Shown: one piece after another, positions 40,607 to 49,882 of the stretch
Layout of the letters: each line of letters begins with the position of its first letter
How positions within the stretch are numbered: position 1 is the first letter of the stretch
Source: Aliamphritea spongicola
Lineage (GTDB): Bacteria > Pseudomonadota > Gammaproteobacteria > Pseudomonadales > Balneatricaceae
DNA length: 64,000 nucleotides
NCBI GenBank assembly: GCA_024347235.1
Contig: AP025283.1
Location: forward strand, 124,001-188,000
Reading direction: 5' to 3'
Program-made: the position numbers and the translations under genes
Notes under the pieces: model-generated
The model's input: only the letters and a program-made list of their open reading frames with translations
The model's database searches: none
What the model was told of the DNA's origin: nothing

Positions 40607-41712
40607 ATGATGTACCCCGCTTCATCAAAAGCAGCACCGCTGTGCGGATCAGGGATTACTACCGGTTGGCTGACAACGGGTGTTTTGCCGGTTTCCGGTA
40701 GCAGAAATGCTTTTGGGGACATCAGTTTCAGCCGGGTGGTCGTGCCCTGGTTGTTCGCTGAGAAGGTCACTTCGGTGATGAGCAGTCTGGTATCTTTCAG
40801 GCCAAGAACAGAATCATTCACATTAATCAGTTCATTGGGTGCCCAGAGCCTACCTGTTGCAGTTTGTCGCCAGCCGGAAAGGGTGTAGCTGATGGTCTCG
40901 CTACGGCCACGGCGAACGTTGTTATGCCATTGGGCAAGACGTTTACATTCTTCGTTATCAACCGGATTATCTGCGCTGATGACAGTGGGGCGGTAGCGTC
41001 CGCGCTCAGTCTTAAATGATCCACGGGACTGATTAGCACGGGCGTCCTGGCCATTAATATCCGGGCGTTGTCCGGTGACGATATATTCGCTGAACAGGTC
41101 CCGGTGGCTGAACGAGCCGCTGGCAGAGGTTACATTGGTTCCCAGGTTAATTGCCGTATCTGTCTCCTGAGTACGGGTTCGGGTGATCAGCAGGTTGCCA
41201 TCAGCATCTGAGATCAGTAGTACGCCTGTCTGGCGTGCCAGTTGTTCAAGAAATTCCCAGATAGGCTGGCCGTTATCCAGCGTCAAATCTTTGCTAAACG
41301 CTTTGTTGGCTTCCGTGGCACTCGGGTCGACTTTTACGTCAATGCCGAAAGGCTGACACAAGGCTTTAGCAATATTCTCCAGGCTGCGGCCTTTGGTTTG
41401 TTGCTTTCCGGTGGAGGAGCAGTCAACCAAATCCGCCAGTTTAGAGCGGCCACTGACGGATGCACTGTGCTGGGTGCTGTCGTAACTGCGTTCAATGTCA
41501 TCAATGTAACCGCTGATTACCAGCTCATTTCCGGCGTAAAGCTGACAGGCTGCACCGGGCTGAATCAGGTGGGGCTGATTCACTGACTGCGCTTGTTCAG
41601 TCAGTGAGACGTTGAAGCGATGTGTACCCTGTTCAATGGATCGGGTGATACTGACATTGCTCCAGCCCTGATGCGTACGGCCTTCAATAAGCAGAATCAG
41701 TTCATCTTTCAT
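40603..41712 (-). CDS. Mu gp44/P-like baseplate hub protein
   Basis: 369 residues, intact. Start MKDELILLIEGRTHQGWSNV. NVSITRSIEQGTHRFNVSLT and SGRSKLADLVDCSS are typical of the P/gpD hub family, and the later part includes LWAPNELINVNDSVLGLKD. It forms the trimeric hub on which the spike sits. ATGA-type overlaps on both sides indicate tight coupling with gp43 and gp45. Confidence 0.88.
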   Translation of the reverse strand: MKDELILLIEGRTHQGWSNVSITRSIEQGTHRFNVSLTEQAQSVNQPHLIQPGAACQLYAGNELVISGYIDDIERSYDSTQHSASVSGRSKLADLVDCSSTGKQQTKGRSLENIAKALCQPFGIDVKVDPSATEANKAFSKDLTLDNGQPIWEFLEQLARQTGVLLISDADGNLLITRTRTQETDTAINLGTNVTSASGSFSHRDLFSEYIVTGQRPDINGQDARANQSRGSFKTERGRYRPTVISADNPVDNEECKRLAQWHNNVRRGRSETISYTLSGWRQTATGRLWAPNELINVNDSVLGLKDTRLLITEVTFSANNQGTTTRLKLMSPKAFLLPETGKTPVVSQPVVIPDPHSGAAFDEAGYII

Positions 41713-42903
41713 AGCAGCACCTCCAGAGCGTGTCCGGCAGGTATAAAGCCCGGGTGGCTGATATTGTTGCGGCTGATCAGGTCAGCGGTGCGCTGGATAT
41801 CACCGTACAGACGGTGGGCTGTTACTAAAGCGGGCTCTGCCCGTTGCAATTCAATGCTGCGGATTTGCTGCAGCCCCGGAGCAACGGTTTCAATATGCCG
41901 GATCAGGGCCGTTTGCAGTTCAGATAACGGCCCGTAAGCGGCATCGCTGCTTTGCTCGATCACCGTATCCAACTGATTAAGCAAAAATCCCGTACAGCAA
42001 TCGCCTGGCTGTAAGTACTGAAAGGCGTTTGTAGCTGGCTGATGTTCAGGGCCATACGGATGCAGGCTAATGCCTGAGTACTTTGATTCAGAGCATTCTG
42101 ATTAACAGCCAGTTGCTGACGGCTGGGAGTATCCGTTTTGTTAACCACTGCTACTGTTGTTAACTCTCCACTGAATTGCTGATATTGGCTGAACAGGTCA
42201 TCAATGTTGTCGGTTGTCTGGAAGGCCTGATAAAGCTGATCATCCAGAGTCTTCAATATGCGAGCCGGTGTTTGCGCTAATTCAGCAGCGCTCTGAACAG
42301 TGCTGGTGAGTGTCTGAACAGCATTGCCCGCTGCTTGCACAACCGCCTGAACCTGCTCTCCGGTAGCACGGATGGCCGTTGTTAACTGGTTAAGCTGGCT
42401 GGTAGCAGCATCCTGAACAAACTGCGCCTGGCGCTGTAATTTGAAGACTGCTTCAAAGTCTTTCATGACGGCAGCTTTGCTGCTGTCACAACTTTGTTCC
42501 AGTTGGTGTTTGCTGGTCAGTTTTGCAATCGGATACTGCCTTTTACCAGCGCGTACGTAGTTCAGATCAATCTGACAATAACCTCCTTTACGGGTTGATA
42601 TTGTCCAGCTGAAATCTTTTACCTGAATGTACATGCTGCCCAGATAAGGATGGATCAGTTTGCCTGCGCCCGGTGAGTTCAATGCTGCAAACAGCTTTTC
42701 CCGCTGCAGATCATAGTCAGCACCGATCACGAACATTTGCAGCCGTTCATTAGCGGCTGTCTGGCCCATATCCTCAGCCCAGTGTTGTGACTGGTTCAGA
42801 TACTGGTGCACTGCAACCCGGCGGCCTCCTGGCCAGTGGCAGTGTCGATATGAAAGCTCACCCCACGGAAGGAGGCTGGCTGTAGACGTTGTTGCCAAGT
42901 CAT
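41709..42903 (-). CDS. Mu gp43/N-like tail protein (DNA circularisation N-terminal domain), frameshifted
   Basis: About 399 residues. ATG 42903 opens MTWQQRLQPASFRGVSFHI, the classical opening of the family. Shifts lie near 42830 and 41990. The N-terminal domain continues GGRRVAVHQYLNQSQHWAED and GKLIHPYLGSMYIQVKDF. The rest is helical and Gln/Ala-rich. Despite the family name it is a structural tail/baseplate protein in Mu. Confidence 0.85.
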
Positions 42904-42915
42904 GATTGTTCTCCT

Positions 42916-44247
42916 TTAGTGTGCCAGCATGGTGCTGCCGGAAATGTCCGTATGTTGGGCTGCATCACCGCGTGCTTTGACCTCAGTGCGGTCGTCTTTG
43001 ACGTTGATGTCGAGATAAGTAGAGAGTTTCTGGGAGAGTTCTCCGCCGGCTAACTCACCGCCTAAGCCTCCCAGCAAGCCACCAATAATCGTGCCGACGC
43101 CAGGTAAAATGGCGGTGCCAATTGCAGCGCCAAGCGCTGCGCCGCCCATACCGCCTGCGATGTTGCCGGTGTCTTGGATTTTCTGTGAGGTGCTCTGATC
43201 ACTGTTCCAGGTAGTGAACAGGTCGTATGCCGCCAGCATTCGGAACGGACCGAATTTCTTAGCCTGTTTGAATAGCCCGCCAGCAGCTTCTTTTCCTGAA
43301 GACCACAGAGTATTGAGCCCTGATTTGGATGAGGAAATCAGGTTTTTGAGATATTTGCAGTGTCATTTTTCAGATTAGTGAAGCTTGTTCCTATGCTTGA
43401 AAAGAATCCGGAAGTATGTTTTTACCGGCGGACCAAAAGCTACTCAGGCTATTTTTAACTTTGCCTGTTACGTCATGGATTGCTTTATGTGCTGTTTGTG
43501 CAGCTGTGGAAAGCTTGGCTTTCAGATAGGTGCCAGAACCTGTAATGCCCAGCATGCCTGCGGTTGCTCCGGGCAGAGCTTTGCCTGCATTAAGAGCGCC
43601 ACGACCAATATTTTTGATCCAACTCCCTAATCTGCCGAGACGCGACTTGCTTTTGTTTTGATTTTTTACCATCCTTGTCGCCGATGTCCGGGCCGTAGTT
43701 GCCTCCAGCACCGATGTTTCTGACTGAAGCAATAACTGATTTGTCCCAATCGACGACATGGACTTGCTGGACATTGTGATTATCTCCGCCAGTTAAAGCT
43801 CCCAGGAATCCATTTTTCTATGGCTTTAATAACAGTACGGACTTGTTTGCCAAGTTTTGCGGTGGCCGCAATGCCAGCAACACCAGCAGTAATAATCCCT
43901 GCCGCCGTAATCAGGGCATTTTGGTTATCAGTACTGAGCCCTTGAACTGCGTTTTCTATGCCCTTTAGCGGTGCGAGTAGTAGCTGATCGCGGCGAGATT
44001 TTATTTGTTCTAAAGGTGTTTGGTCAGATGATTTTGCTGAGGTCTTATTGCCTGTTTGGATCGAATCAATTTTTGTTTGTAGTTGCTGAAATTTAGCTGC
44101 GGTTCCATCCAGAACGCGGCTTAGGTTCAGATAGCTTGCTTGCAGGTTGGTGGATGTCTCCAGTTTTTGTAGAGGCAGGGTGCTGGCAATCTTTGCTTCG
44201 CCTCGTCCACTCAGGGCTTCGGCAAGCGTCAGATTATAAGTGCTCAT
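42916..44247 (-). CDS. Tail tape measure protein, short (frameshifted)
   Basis: About 444 residues reconstructed across shifts near 43790, 43660, 43400 and 43340. Start MSTYNLTLAEALSGRGEAKI at 44247. Early coiled-coil region (LDGTAAKFQQLQTKIDSIQ), a helical middle (ALPGATAGMLGITGSGTYLK), and a glycine-rich hydrophobic segment (GGMGGAALGAAIGTAILPG) typical of tape measures. Ends GDAAQHTDISGSTMLAH. It sets tail length; it is clearly shorter than the Mu tape measure of about 690 residues, implying a shorter tail. Confidence 0.75.
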
Positions 44248-44759
44248 AGTTAGCCCTCTGTTCGCTGGGGGTGAGTGCGGTTCTGACCGAGGTAAATACC
44301 CCGATCAGTTGCCGCTCGGAAAGGTTTAGGTAATTGCTGCGGGACCAGTGCAGGCGCAGTGACAGCGTCACGATGGCCTGTTCAATTTGTCTGGTCCGCA
44401 GCTGCAGATCGCCCCCGCGCCTCAAGCGCATTGACGATGGCTGTGTCCAGTGCGGCGACGCCCTGGTGCAGAATCTCCAGATCCTTGTTGGAGAGCAGGC
44501 TGAGCTGCTCCCGTTCCAGAGGACCGTCAACGGAGCCGATACTGGCAACCTGTCGCCGCAGGGTGTTAATACCCATTAGCGTATTGCTGGTTACCAGTGC
44601 CGGTTCTGCACCGTTGGCGCCGGGCACCATGATCAGGCGTTCGGATTCTTCCATGGCAGCGATCAGATCGCCGGCTGATAATTCGCGCAGCACTACTTTG
44701 GTGTGTCGCTCATCGCCGATTGTCAGGCCTTTTTCCAGTGTTACCGTGTGTTGAGTCAT
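44234..44759 (-). CDS. Mu gp41-like tail assembly chaperone with -2 frameshift extension
   Basis: The short product (44382-44759, 125 residues) starts MTQHTVTLEKGLTIGDERHT and ends RGRSAAADQTN; it matches the Mu gp41 family. The second frame has no start or ribosome site of its own. It joins at C-GGG-GGC-GA (44409-44417) to read DLQLRTRQIEQAIVTLSLRL and ends SEQRANYEHL at 44234, giving about 176 residues. The needed shift is -2 (or +1), unlike the -1 losses elsewhere. Such paired products act as tape-measure chaperones and are absent from the finished tail. Confidence 0.75.
44409..44417 (-). promoter_or_regulatory. Programmed -2 ribosomal frameshift site
   Basis: Minus-strand CGGGGGCGA. Zero-frame codons CGG-GGG-CGA change to GGG-GGC-GAT, a -2 step. 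Located near the end of the gp41-like gene, as in Mu. Confidence 0.6.
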
Positions 44760-44773
44760 GTGCCCGGCTCCTT

Positions 44774-45122
44774 TTAGCTAACAGGGTCTGCAGAAATGCC
44801 CGTCATTTGCATGTCAATTTCGCCACCGGACAGTTTGGGTGGCTGAGATGTCCATGCGTTGCGTACCAGCCATGACTGGCCGTTATCGTCCTGAATATTG
44901 ACGTTAACGTTGGTCAGATTGCGTAGCTGGTTCAAATCAGTACCGGCAATGTTGGGTATTTTGAACTGAACAGTGGGTGCGACCGGTTCTTCGGTGTAAC
45001 CGGCGACGCCCAGATCAGTCATGACCGCGTCCCGTTTTTCACCGCCGGGATCGAATGAGCCGGAAGATGCGTGAAGCCGGCCCAGGCCGGGAATGTCGAA
45101 GTAGAGTTTTTGCGATTTTCAT
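44774..45122 (-). CDS. Mu gp40/M-like tail tube protein (frameshifted at start)
   Basis: About 115 residues, the family length. ATG 45122 follows AAGGAAAT. Removing one A just after the start gives MKSQKLYFDIPGLGRLHASS, then GSFDPGGEKRDAVMTDLG, and FKIPNIAGTDLNQLRNLTNV. Ends MTGISADPVS. Forms the inner tube inside the sheath. Confidence 0.82.
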
Positions 45123-45145
45123 AAGATTTCCTTGTAATCAGGCGG

Positions 45146-46602
45146 TTAAACGATGAACTGTTGCTTGCCAGCGAAGACCCGTGCCTGGTTAACCAGGTTT
45201 GGAGTGTCGCGCCAGTTGAGGCGGTTCCGGTCACTGACGTCACGCTCGACGATGAGCTGTTTGTCGTAACCGGAGTAATCTTCTACCCAGCCTTTCAGTT
45301 CCATTTCCTGATACAGCGCTAGCAGTTCGCCGCGGATGATTTTCGGGGTGATGATGGCCTGACCCGGACCATAGTTGGTGCCGTCGCCAGCCAGCTTATG
45401 ACGTGGGTATTTCTGAGTGATCATCTGGCGCTGTTCGAAGCGGATACGTTCCAGGGTTTCCGGGGTACAGATATCCAGATAGCTGGCGTCGTCCAGACCG
45501 GCGCTGTTGGTTTGGTACATGCTGATCTGACGTTCAATGCGGGTTGTACCGTCGCGGTCTACCGTAAATGTACTGATGCCGTCATACAGTTGCAGGTTAC
45601 GTTCCTGGCGGGTCCAGGTTTTGTCCTGTGAAGGAGCAAGGAAGCCGGTCAGTTTCAGGGTTTGCAGCGGACGGGCCGGATCAATACTCAATGACAAACT
45701 TGCAACGGCAGCGTTGATTGTTGCCGCAATGTAAGCCGGGGTAGGGCTGCTACCGGTGCCCAGACAGGTGACGTGAGGGTTATTGCGGGCACGGCCAAAG
45801 TACCGGTTGCTGCATGCGTGCCAGCAATGGCGGTGAAAGCGCGGCAGCCGATCTGACGCATTGGGCCCCAGCGGGAATCCAGTTCGGTTTCCAGCGCGAC
45901 CAGGTTGGCAGTATCAGTGTAAGGATTGATGATCCAGTTGTACCACTCGTCTCCCATTGCATCGATAGCCGGTGTGACGGATGGGTTACCGCTGCCGGAG
46001 CTGAGTGCGTTGATAGTCAGTGCCAGACCGGCAGGCATCTGTTCGCCGTAATAACCGGCACGGATGTCCAGTCCATTAAAGGCTTCGCCTTTGTGGCGGG
46101 CTGTCACGGTAACGGTTGCAGCGCTTACCGATGCAGTGACCGGCAAATCTGCTTTTGCATTAATGGCTGCGTTAATGGCTGTGGCGACGGCTTCTGCAGT
46201 TGCACCGGCTGTAATGCCGACCCGTACCCGTTCACCACCGATGTACAGTTCCAGAGTGCCGCTGCCGGTAGGCGCGCTTGTTACTTGTACAGAGCCTGCT
46301 GCTTTAACACCGGAAGATGCATCATCCAGCGCGATAACCCATAGCTCAGTTTCGGTGTTCGCTTTGAAGAAGGCGCTCAGCATATTGGCCAGCATTGAGC
46401 CGCGGCCAAACAGTGTGGTTGCCTGCGCCGGATTAGTAACCCGAACAGGCTGGTTAGCGGCCTGGGAGCCTGTGCTCAGTTTTTGGCCGAAGGCTAACAC
46501 TTTGTGCATGAAACCGGTGGCACCGGCCAGCTCATTGTTGAATTCGATGTAAGCGCCCGGGGTACGCAGGCTGGCGGGGATAGCGTCAAAAGAAATTGCC
46601 AT
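45146..46602 (-). CDS. Mu gp39/L-like tail sheath protein (frameshifted)
   Basis: About 485 residues; shift near 45800. Start MAISFDAIPASLRTPGAYIE, the characteristic opening of Mu-type sheaths. Early TTLFGRGSMLANMLSAFF and ELWVIALDDASSG blocks; a central PIDAMGD-like segment (TPAIDAMGDEWYNWIINPYT); conserved end LYQEMELKGWVEDY and NLVNQARVFAGKQQFIV. Contractile sheath subunit; its presence shows the particle is of the contractile (R-type) class. Confidence 0.92.
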
Positions 46603-46603
46603 A

Positions 46604-46786
46604 TCAGGACTCCTGTGGGGCAGTGGCTGTGGTAGGGGTAAATACGATCAGATCACCGTCCAGATGACGTCGGCGGTAATAACTGTTGTTCGGAACGGCA
46701 CAGCCTTCGGCTGGCATATCTGTACCGTCTTCCATACGTACCATCAGGCCTTCAGCCGGTTTCAGGTACAGGGTTTTGTTGCTCAT
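46604..46786 (-). CDS. Mu gp38-like small tail protein (DUF2635)
   Basis: 60 residues, intact: KTLYLKPAEGLMVRMEDGTD then AVPNNSYYRRRHLDGDL. Matches the DUF2635 family encoded just before the sheath in Mu. Function unknown; two bases before the sheath start. Confidence 0.85.
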   Translation of the reverse strand: MSNKTLYLKPAEGLMVRMEDGTDMPAEGCAVPNNSYYRRRHLDGDLIVFTPTTATAPQES

Positions 46787-46788
46787 GG

Positions 46789-47343
46789 TTAATCTCCTTG
46801 CGGAAGTTCTGCCTGGCCGGATGCCAGGGGCTTGTTGTTAAGGTCGTTGTGGGTAGCGTGATAACGCTGCCACGGATCGATGCTGCCGCTGCTGTTTTGC
46901 GTCCAGCGCATCGGGAGTTCAAAGATCATTTCGTAACAGCTGATACCTGCACTGACGCTGCTGGTATCCAGCTGAAACTCGAGGTTCTTAAAGTTGAGAA
47001 GGTTGCGGATTTGCTTCAGTCGCAGGACGTCTTCCTGACCAAATTCCAGACCGTGTAAAGCGGGCAGTAGCTGTTCAATCATCTGGTAGATGCCGATTTC
47101 TGAAGCGTTACCGTTCAGATGTTTGGCAAACAGGAAAATGTGCCACCGCCCCAGTAACTGATCGCTCCACAGTTCCTGATAGCTACCCTGACTAAAGCTG
47201 ACGTAAATAGCGGGGGCGGTCGTCAGCAGGGTGTTAACGGTTTTTGCGTCCCAGCGTCCCGGATGCCGTGCAATGTTTGGCACGGTGGCACTCAGCGTAT
47301 CGCTGATGGTGCTGATTAATGTGGTTTCGGTATTTGCCAGCAT
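46789..47343 (-). CDS. Mu gp37-like protein (DUF1834)
   Basis: 184 residues from ATG 47343 (MLANTETTLISTISDTL) with AGAGG upstream; a longer start at 47421 would include unlikely sequence. Blocks: APAIYVSFSQGSYQE, WHIFLFAKHLNGNASEIGIY, FGQEDVLRLKQIRNLLNFKN. Tail-completion-type protein preceding the sheath in Mu-like phages. It is the first gene of the tail operon, 105 bases from the late-promoter element. Confidence 0.83.
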   Translation of the reverse strand: MLANTETTLISTISDTLSATVPNIARHPGRWDAKTVNTLLTTAPAIYVSFSQGSYQELWSDQLLGRWHIFLFAKHLNGNASEIGIYQMIEQLLPALHGLEFGQEDVLRLKQIRNLLNFKNLEFQLDTSSVSAGISCYEMIFELPMRWTQNSSGSIDPWQRYHATHNDLNNKPLASGQAELPQGD

Positions 47344-47447
47344 TGGCGTGAGCCTCTTGAGCTGTTGTTCGTTACAGGGGCTGGTGGGCTCTGTTGCCCG
47401 GTGCTCCCGATTGATGAGCACAGAATACCGATGGCAAAAATGCAGCG

Positions 47448-47469
47448 GGTTTAACCTGAGTTAGACATT
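47448..47469 (-). promoter_or_regulatory. Late-promoter element, tail operon copy
   Basis: 22 bases matching 49026-49047 at 20 positions; core TCTAACTCAGGTTAA on the minus strand. Contains the dyad TAAC-CTGA-GTTA (plus strand). Probable binding site of the Mor-type activator. Confidence 0.65.
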
Positions 47470-47483
47470 TTTGTTAATGGTCG

Positions 47484-47504
47484 AAAAAGCGCCGGAAAGG
47501 GCGC
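47484..47504 (-). terminator. Terminator of the lysis operon
   Basis: GCGCC-CTTTCC-GGCGC stem followed by TTTTT on the minus strand, directly after the DUF2730 gene and before the tail promoter. Confidence 0.75.
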
Positions 47505-47532
47505 AAAGGGGAAGGAGGGGAGATAGCTGGCT

Positions 47533-47840
47533 TCAGTGCTTCTGCATCAGATGGTCGTGGACGCGCTGCAACATATAGGTGTTTTGCTGCAGGTTTGCCT
47601 TAATCCCGGCAATTTCAGCCCTGACGCTGGAGATGTCTTCATGGGTAGGGGCGTGTTTCAGGTTTTCTTCCATCGTGATGATGCGATGTTCCAGTTGTTC
47701 CAGCTGGTTATCCACCGCCTGAATTTTTGTCGGTTCTGGTCCTGGCCGGTGCGTAGCCAGACAAACAGTGCTGTGGCCAGGGTAAAGATCCACTGGGATG
47801 CATCCAGCCAGAACTTGGCAGCATCCCAGTTAGCGAACAT
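47533..47840 (-). CDS. DUF2730 family Mu-like phage protein (frameshifted)
   Basis: About 103 residues; shift near 47720. Start MFANWDAAKFWLDASQWIFT; one membrane segment (FTLATALFVWL), then a coiled coil (AVDNQLEQLEHRIITMEENL, RAEIAGIKANLQQNTYML). Matches the DUF2730 family found beside lysis and DksA-like genes in Mu-like phages. May assist lysis. Last gene of the lysis transcript. Confidence 0.78.
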
Positions 47841-48056
47841 GGCTGAATTCCCAGAGTTCCTGGCAATCAATGCAGCGCGCCGCATTGGGTTTTGCACGCA
47901 GTCTTTTGGCTGTATGGGCAGGTCACAGTCAATACAGATGACTTCACCGTCATGGTTGTACTGTTCCGGTTCATAATTATTTTGTTGCACGTGTAACAGT
48001 GCTTCCAGACGTTGCCGGGATTCCAGCAACTCCGCTTGATCGAGCATGTCAGGCAT
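47830..48056 (-). CDS. TraR/DksA-type C4 zinc-finger protein (frameshifted)
   Basis: About 76 residues; shift near 47895. MLDQAELLESRQRLEALL helical start, then ICIDCDLPIQPKRL and, after repair, AARCIDCQELWEF: a C-x2-C/C-x2-C zinc finger. Short DksA-like proteins of phages bind RNA polymerase and could adjust host or late transcription. Start overlaps the holin stop (TAATG). Confidence 0.8.
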
Positions 48057-48457
48057 TAGTCTTTCCTCATGATTTCAGTAATTTTGGGTATGATTTTTCT
48101 GCGCTCCGGCCCACCACATATCCCCCAGACCGATTTGCAATAAGCTCCAGGCTTCACTTGCTAAGCGGAAGGTTGTGAGGCCAAAGGTGTCGGCAACGAC
48201 CAGAGTCAGAAAGGTCAGCATTGTGATGGGGCGCCAGTTGCGCTGTAACCAGCTGGCCCCTGGGCTTCGGCAGTAATCACGCTGGTTTTGGCTTTCAGTA
48301 ATTGGGCTTCGTATGCCATTACCTGTGTCGCCAGATGTGTTTGCATTTCGAACAGACTTGCTTTGATTTGCAGGCGTTCGTCTTCAGAGGTGTGGATTTC
48401 GTCTATCAGTGTGCTGACCGGACGTACCAGTTCACCAAGAATATTCCAGATACTCAT
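48056..48457 (-). CDS. Holin, 3-TM GTA/DUF3154 type (frameshifted)
   Basis: About 134 residues; shift near 48250. Start SIWNILGELVRPVSTLIDEI; the repaired part has SVITAEAQG then SWLQRNWRPITMLTFLTLVV, the family signature, and ends IIPKITEIMRKD. Forms the inner-membrane lesion that releases the endolysin. Overlaps endolysin (ATGA) and TraR-like gene (TAATG). Confidence 0.8.
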
Positions 48458-48959
48458 ATCGGATAGGCCTCCCAGCTGAGTTCGAAGTGAGGCCCATCAG
48501 CGAATGCCGGCTGCTTTCGGGCTTTTTCCGGCCTAAGTAGCTCTGGTGAGCCTGTTTTGCAGGTGTTTCATCATTGAGTAATTGCCAGCAACCACCCCAG
48601 ACGACAGGTATTTCCAGTGTTTGAGCGGCTTGCCGAACAGCATCGGCAATCTGAAAATAATCCGGCCAGTTCCAGCTCAGTTGGTTATTGACCAGGGCGC
48701 CAAGATCCGCCGCATGGGAAACACTGCCGAGGTCAGGGCTGTATTTTGGTGTTCTGGCAAGGTGCCGGCTGTTGTTTGTACGTGAGTGGCCTGCATCGAT
48801 AAGTTGTTGCTGACGCTGTGAGCTGCGAACTGTCTCGAGCACCGTAAAATCAACAGGCGTGTACTGAATGGCCAGTTCAATCACTTTGCGCAGATCCGGG
48901 TGGACCTGAGAAAGTTTGTTCTGTGAGCGTTGGCTCAGGTAGTAAATACAATCAGACAT
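48454..48959 (-). CDS. Endolysin, peptidase M15 family (frameshifted at end)
   Basis: About 168 residues. LSQRSQNKLSQVHPDLRKVI, TVLETVRSSQRQQQLIDAG, then NNSRHL and SHAADLGALV carrying the zinc-binding His/Asp residues of L-alanyl-D-glutamate or VanY-like peptidases. After a shift near 48505 it ends FADGPHFELSWEAYPI, supplying the last His ligand (GPHFE). Cleaves peptidoglycan cross-links to release particles. First gene behind a late-promoter element. Confidence 0.87.
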
Positions 48960-49025
48960 AATGCTCCCTGTAAGTTGAATTGAATGAATGACAGGGGAAA
49001 GGTTAGTGCTACAGCCCGGCTGGAA

Positions 49026-49047
49026 GGATTAACCTGAGTTAGATATT
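49026..49047 (-). promoter_or_regulatory. Late-promoter element, lysis operon copy
   Basis: Second copy of the 22-base element, 67 bases before the endolysin start. Same orientation relative to the genes it precedes. Confidence 0.65.
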
Positions 49048-49080
49048 CAAGTGCCAGGCTGTCAGTCGATTATCGTGGTG

Positions 49081-49512
49081 TTATCCGTCGTTCTGCTTCA
49101 GACGTGTGTGACGGCGGTAATTTTGTTGTTGTTTCAGAATGCGATAGATATGGATATTGCTGAGCTGGTATTTGGCCGCCAGCGCTTCAGGTAACATGTT
49201 TCGTTCGCTCCAGTCCCGGTGTATCTCGACATCTCTGACCGCTTTTTAGCGCATCAGGTTTGGGAAGGTAAAAATAACGTCCTCCACAGTACACTGCCTG
49301 TTCTGCTAACAGTATGTGGCTGATTTTGCTGGCTTCCTGTTGGTTATAGCCTAAACGTTGCAGTGAAGCGCTGTAGATATCGATGAGGGCTGACAGATCC
49401 TTTGGCCATTTTTTTGGACTTCTTCCGGAATGTCTTCCAGACGGCGTAACAGGTCTGCTGAGAAGTCAGTTGAAGAGGTTGATGCCGGTGTCTGTTGAGT
49501 AAGGTTTTGCAT
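49081..49512 (-). CDS. Mor/C-type late transcription activator (frameshifted)
   Basis: About 144 residues with shifts near 49410 and 49245 repaired. Start MQNLTQQTPASTSSTDFSAD. The Mor dimerisation domain is ALIDIYSASLQRLGYNQQEA and ILLAEQAVYCGGRYFYLPKP. The DNA-binding tail is SERNMLPEALAAKYQLSNIH with IYRILKQQQ as recognition helix. In Mu, Mor and C switch on middle and late promoters. Here it sits between the repressor control region and the two operons carrying the shared late element, so it probably activates them. Confidence 0.82.
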
Positions 49513-49659
49513 GTTGATAGTCCTTTATTGCAAGTGATGAATGGCAACCTCCGGTTCGGTTATGCTGACCGGGGTGCGGACATTTACGGGTCGGGAAGGC
49601 TAAGTCAGCAAAGGTGTGAGGCGCGACTTATTGCGAGCATTCCGTTTATTAATGTTGTT

Positions 49660-49679
49660 GTTCGCTATAAACAGCGAAA
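49660..49679. promoter_or_regulatory. Repressor operator 1
   Basis: GTTCGCTATAAACAGCGAAA: half-sites TTCGC and GCGAA eight bases apart. Confidence 0.6.
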
Positions 49680-49736
49680 TTTATCCTGAGAAAGCTATTC
49701 TGTTCGTCTGAAAGAGCCGCTGTGAATACAATCTAT

Positions 49737-49756
49737 GTTCGTTTGTTTTTGCGAAT
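49737..49756. promoter_or_regulatory. Repressor operator 2
   Basis: GTTCGTTTGTTTTTGCGAAT: same half-sites and eight-base gap, 77 bases from site 1. Confidence 0.6.
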
Positions 49757-49817
49757 ATTAGGTTTATTTTGCGATACAGACAAGAGCTAATTAAAAATAT
49801 TTTGAATGTCTGATGGG

Positions 49818-49837
49818 GTTCGGTTAATATTGCGAAC
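49818..49837. promoter_or_regulatory. Repressor operator 3
   Basis: GTTCGGTTAATATTGCGAAC: same geometry, 81 bases from site 2 and 45 bases before the repressor start. Confidence 0.6.
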
Positions 49838-49882
49838 TTATTCTGGCCTGTTCTCAAAAAATCAAATTCTTATGGGCGTGTT

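Larger units (their letters stand above)
49513..49882. promoter_or_regulatory. Divergent control region between activator and repressor
   Basis: 370 bases without a gene. Contains three 20-bp operator-like sites (next entries) and AT-rich stretches suited to two back-to-back promoters. In this role it corresponds to an early switch region, but no early replication genes follow. Confidence 0.6.

Noticed and set aside
42600-43660. Long rightward reading frames opposite the tape measure and tail genes
   Set aside because: They lack ribosome sites, fall entirely within leftward genes with recognisable families, and show low-complexity composition expected of antisense frames.
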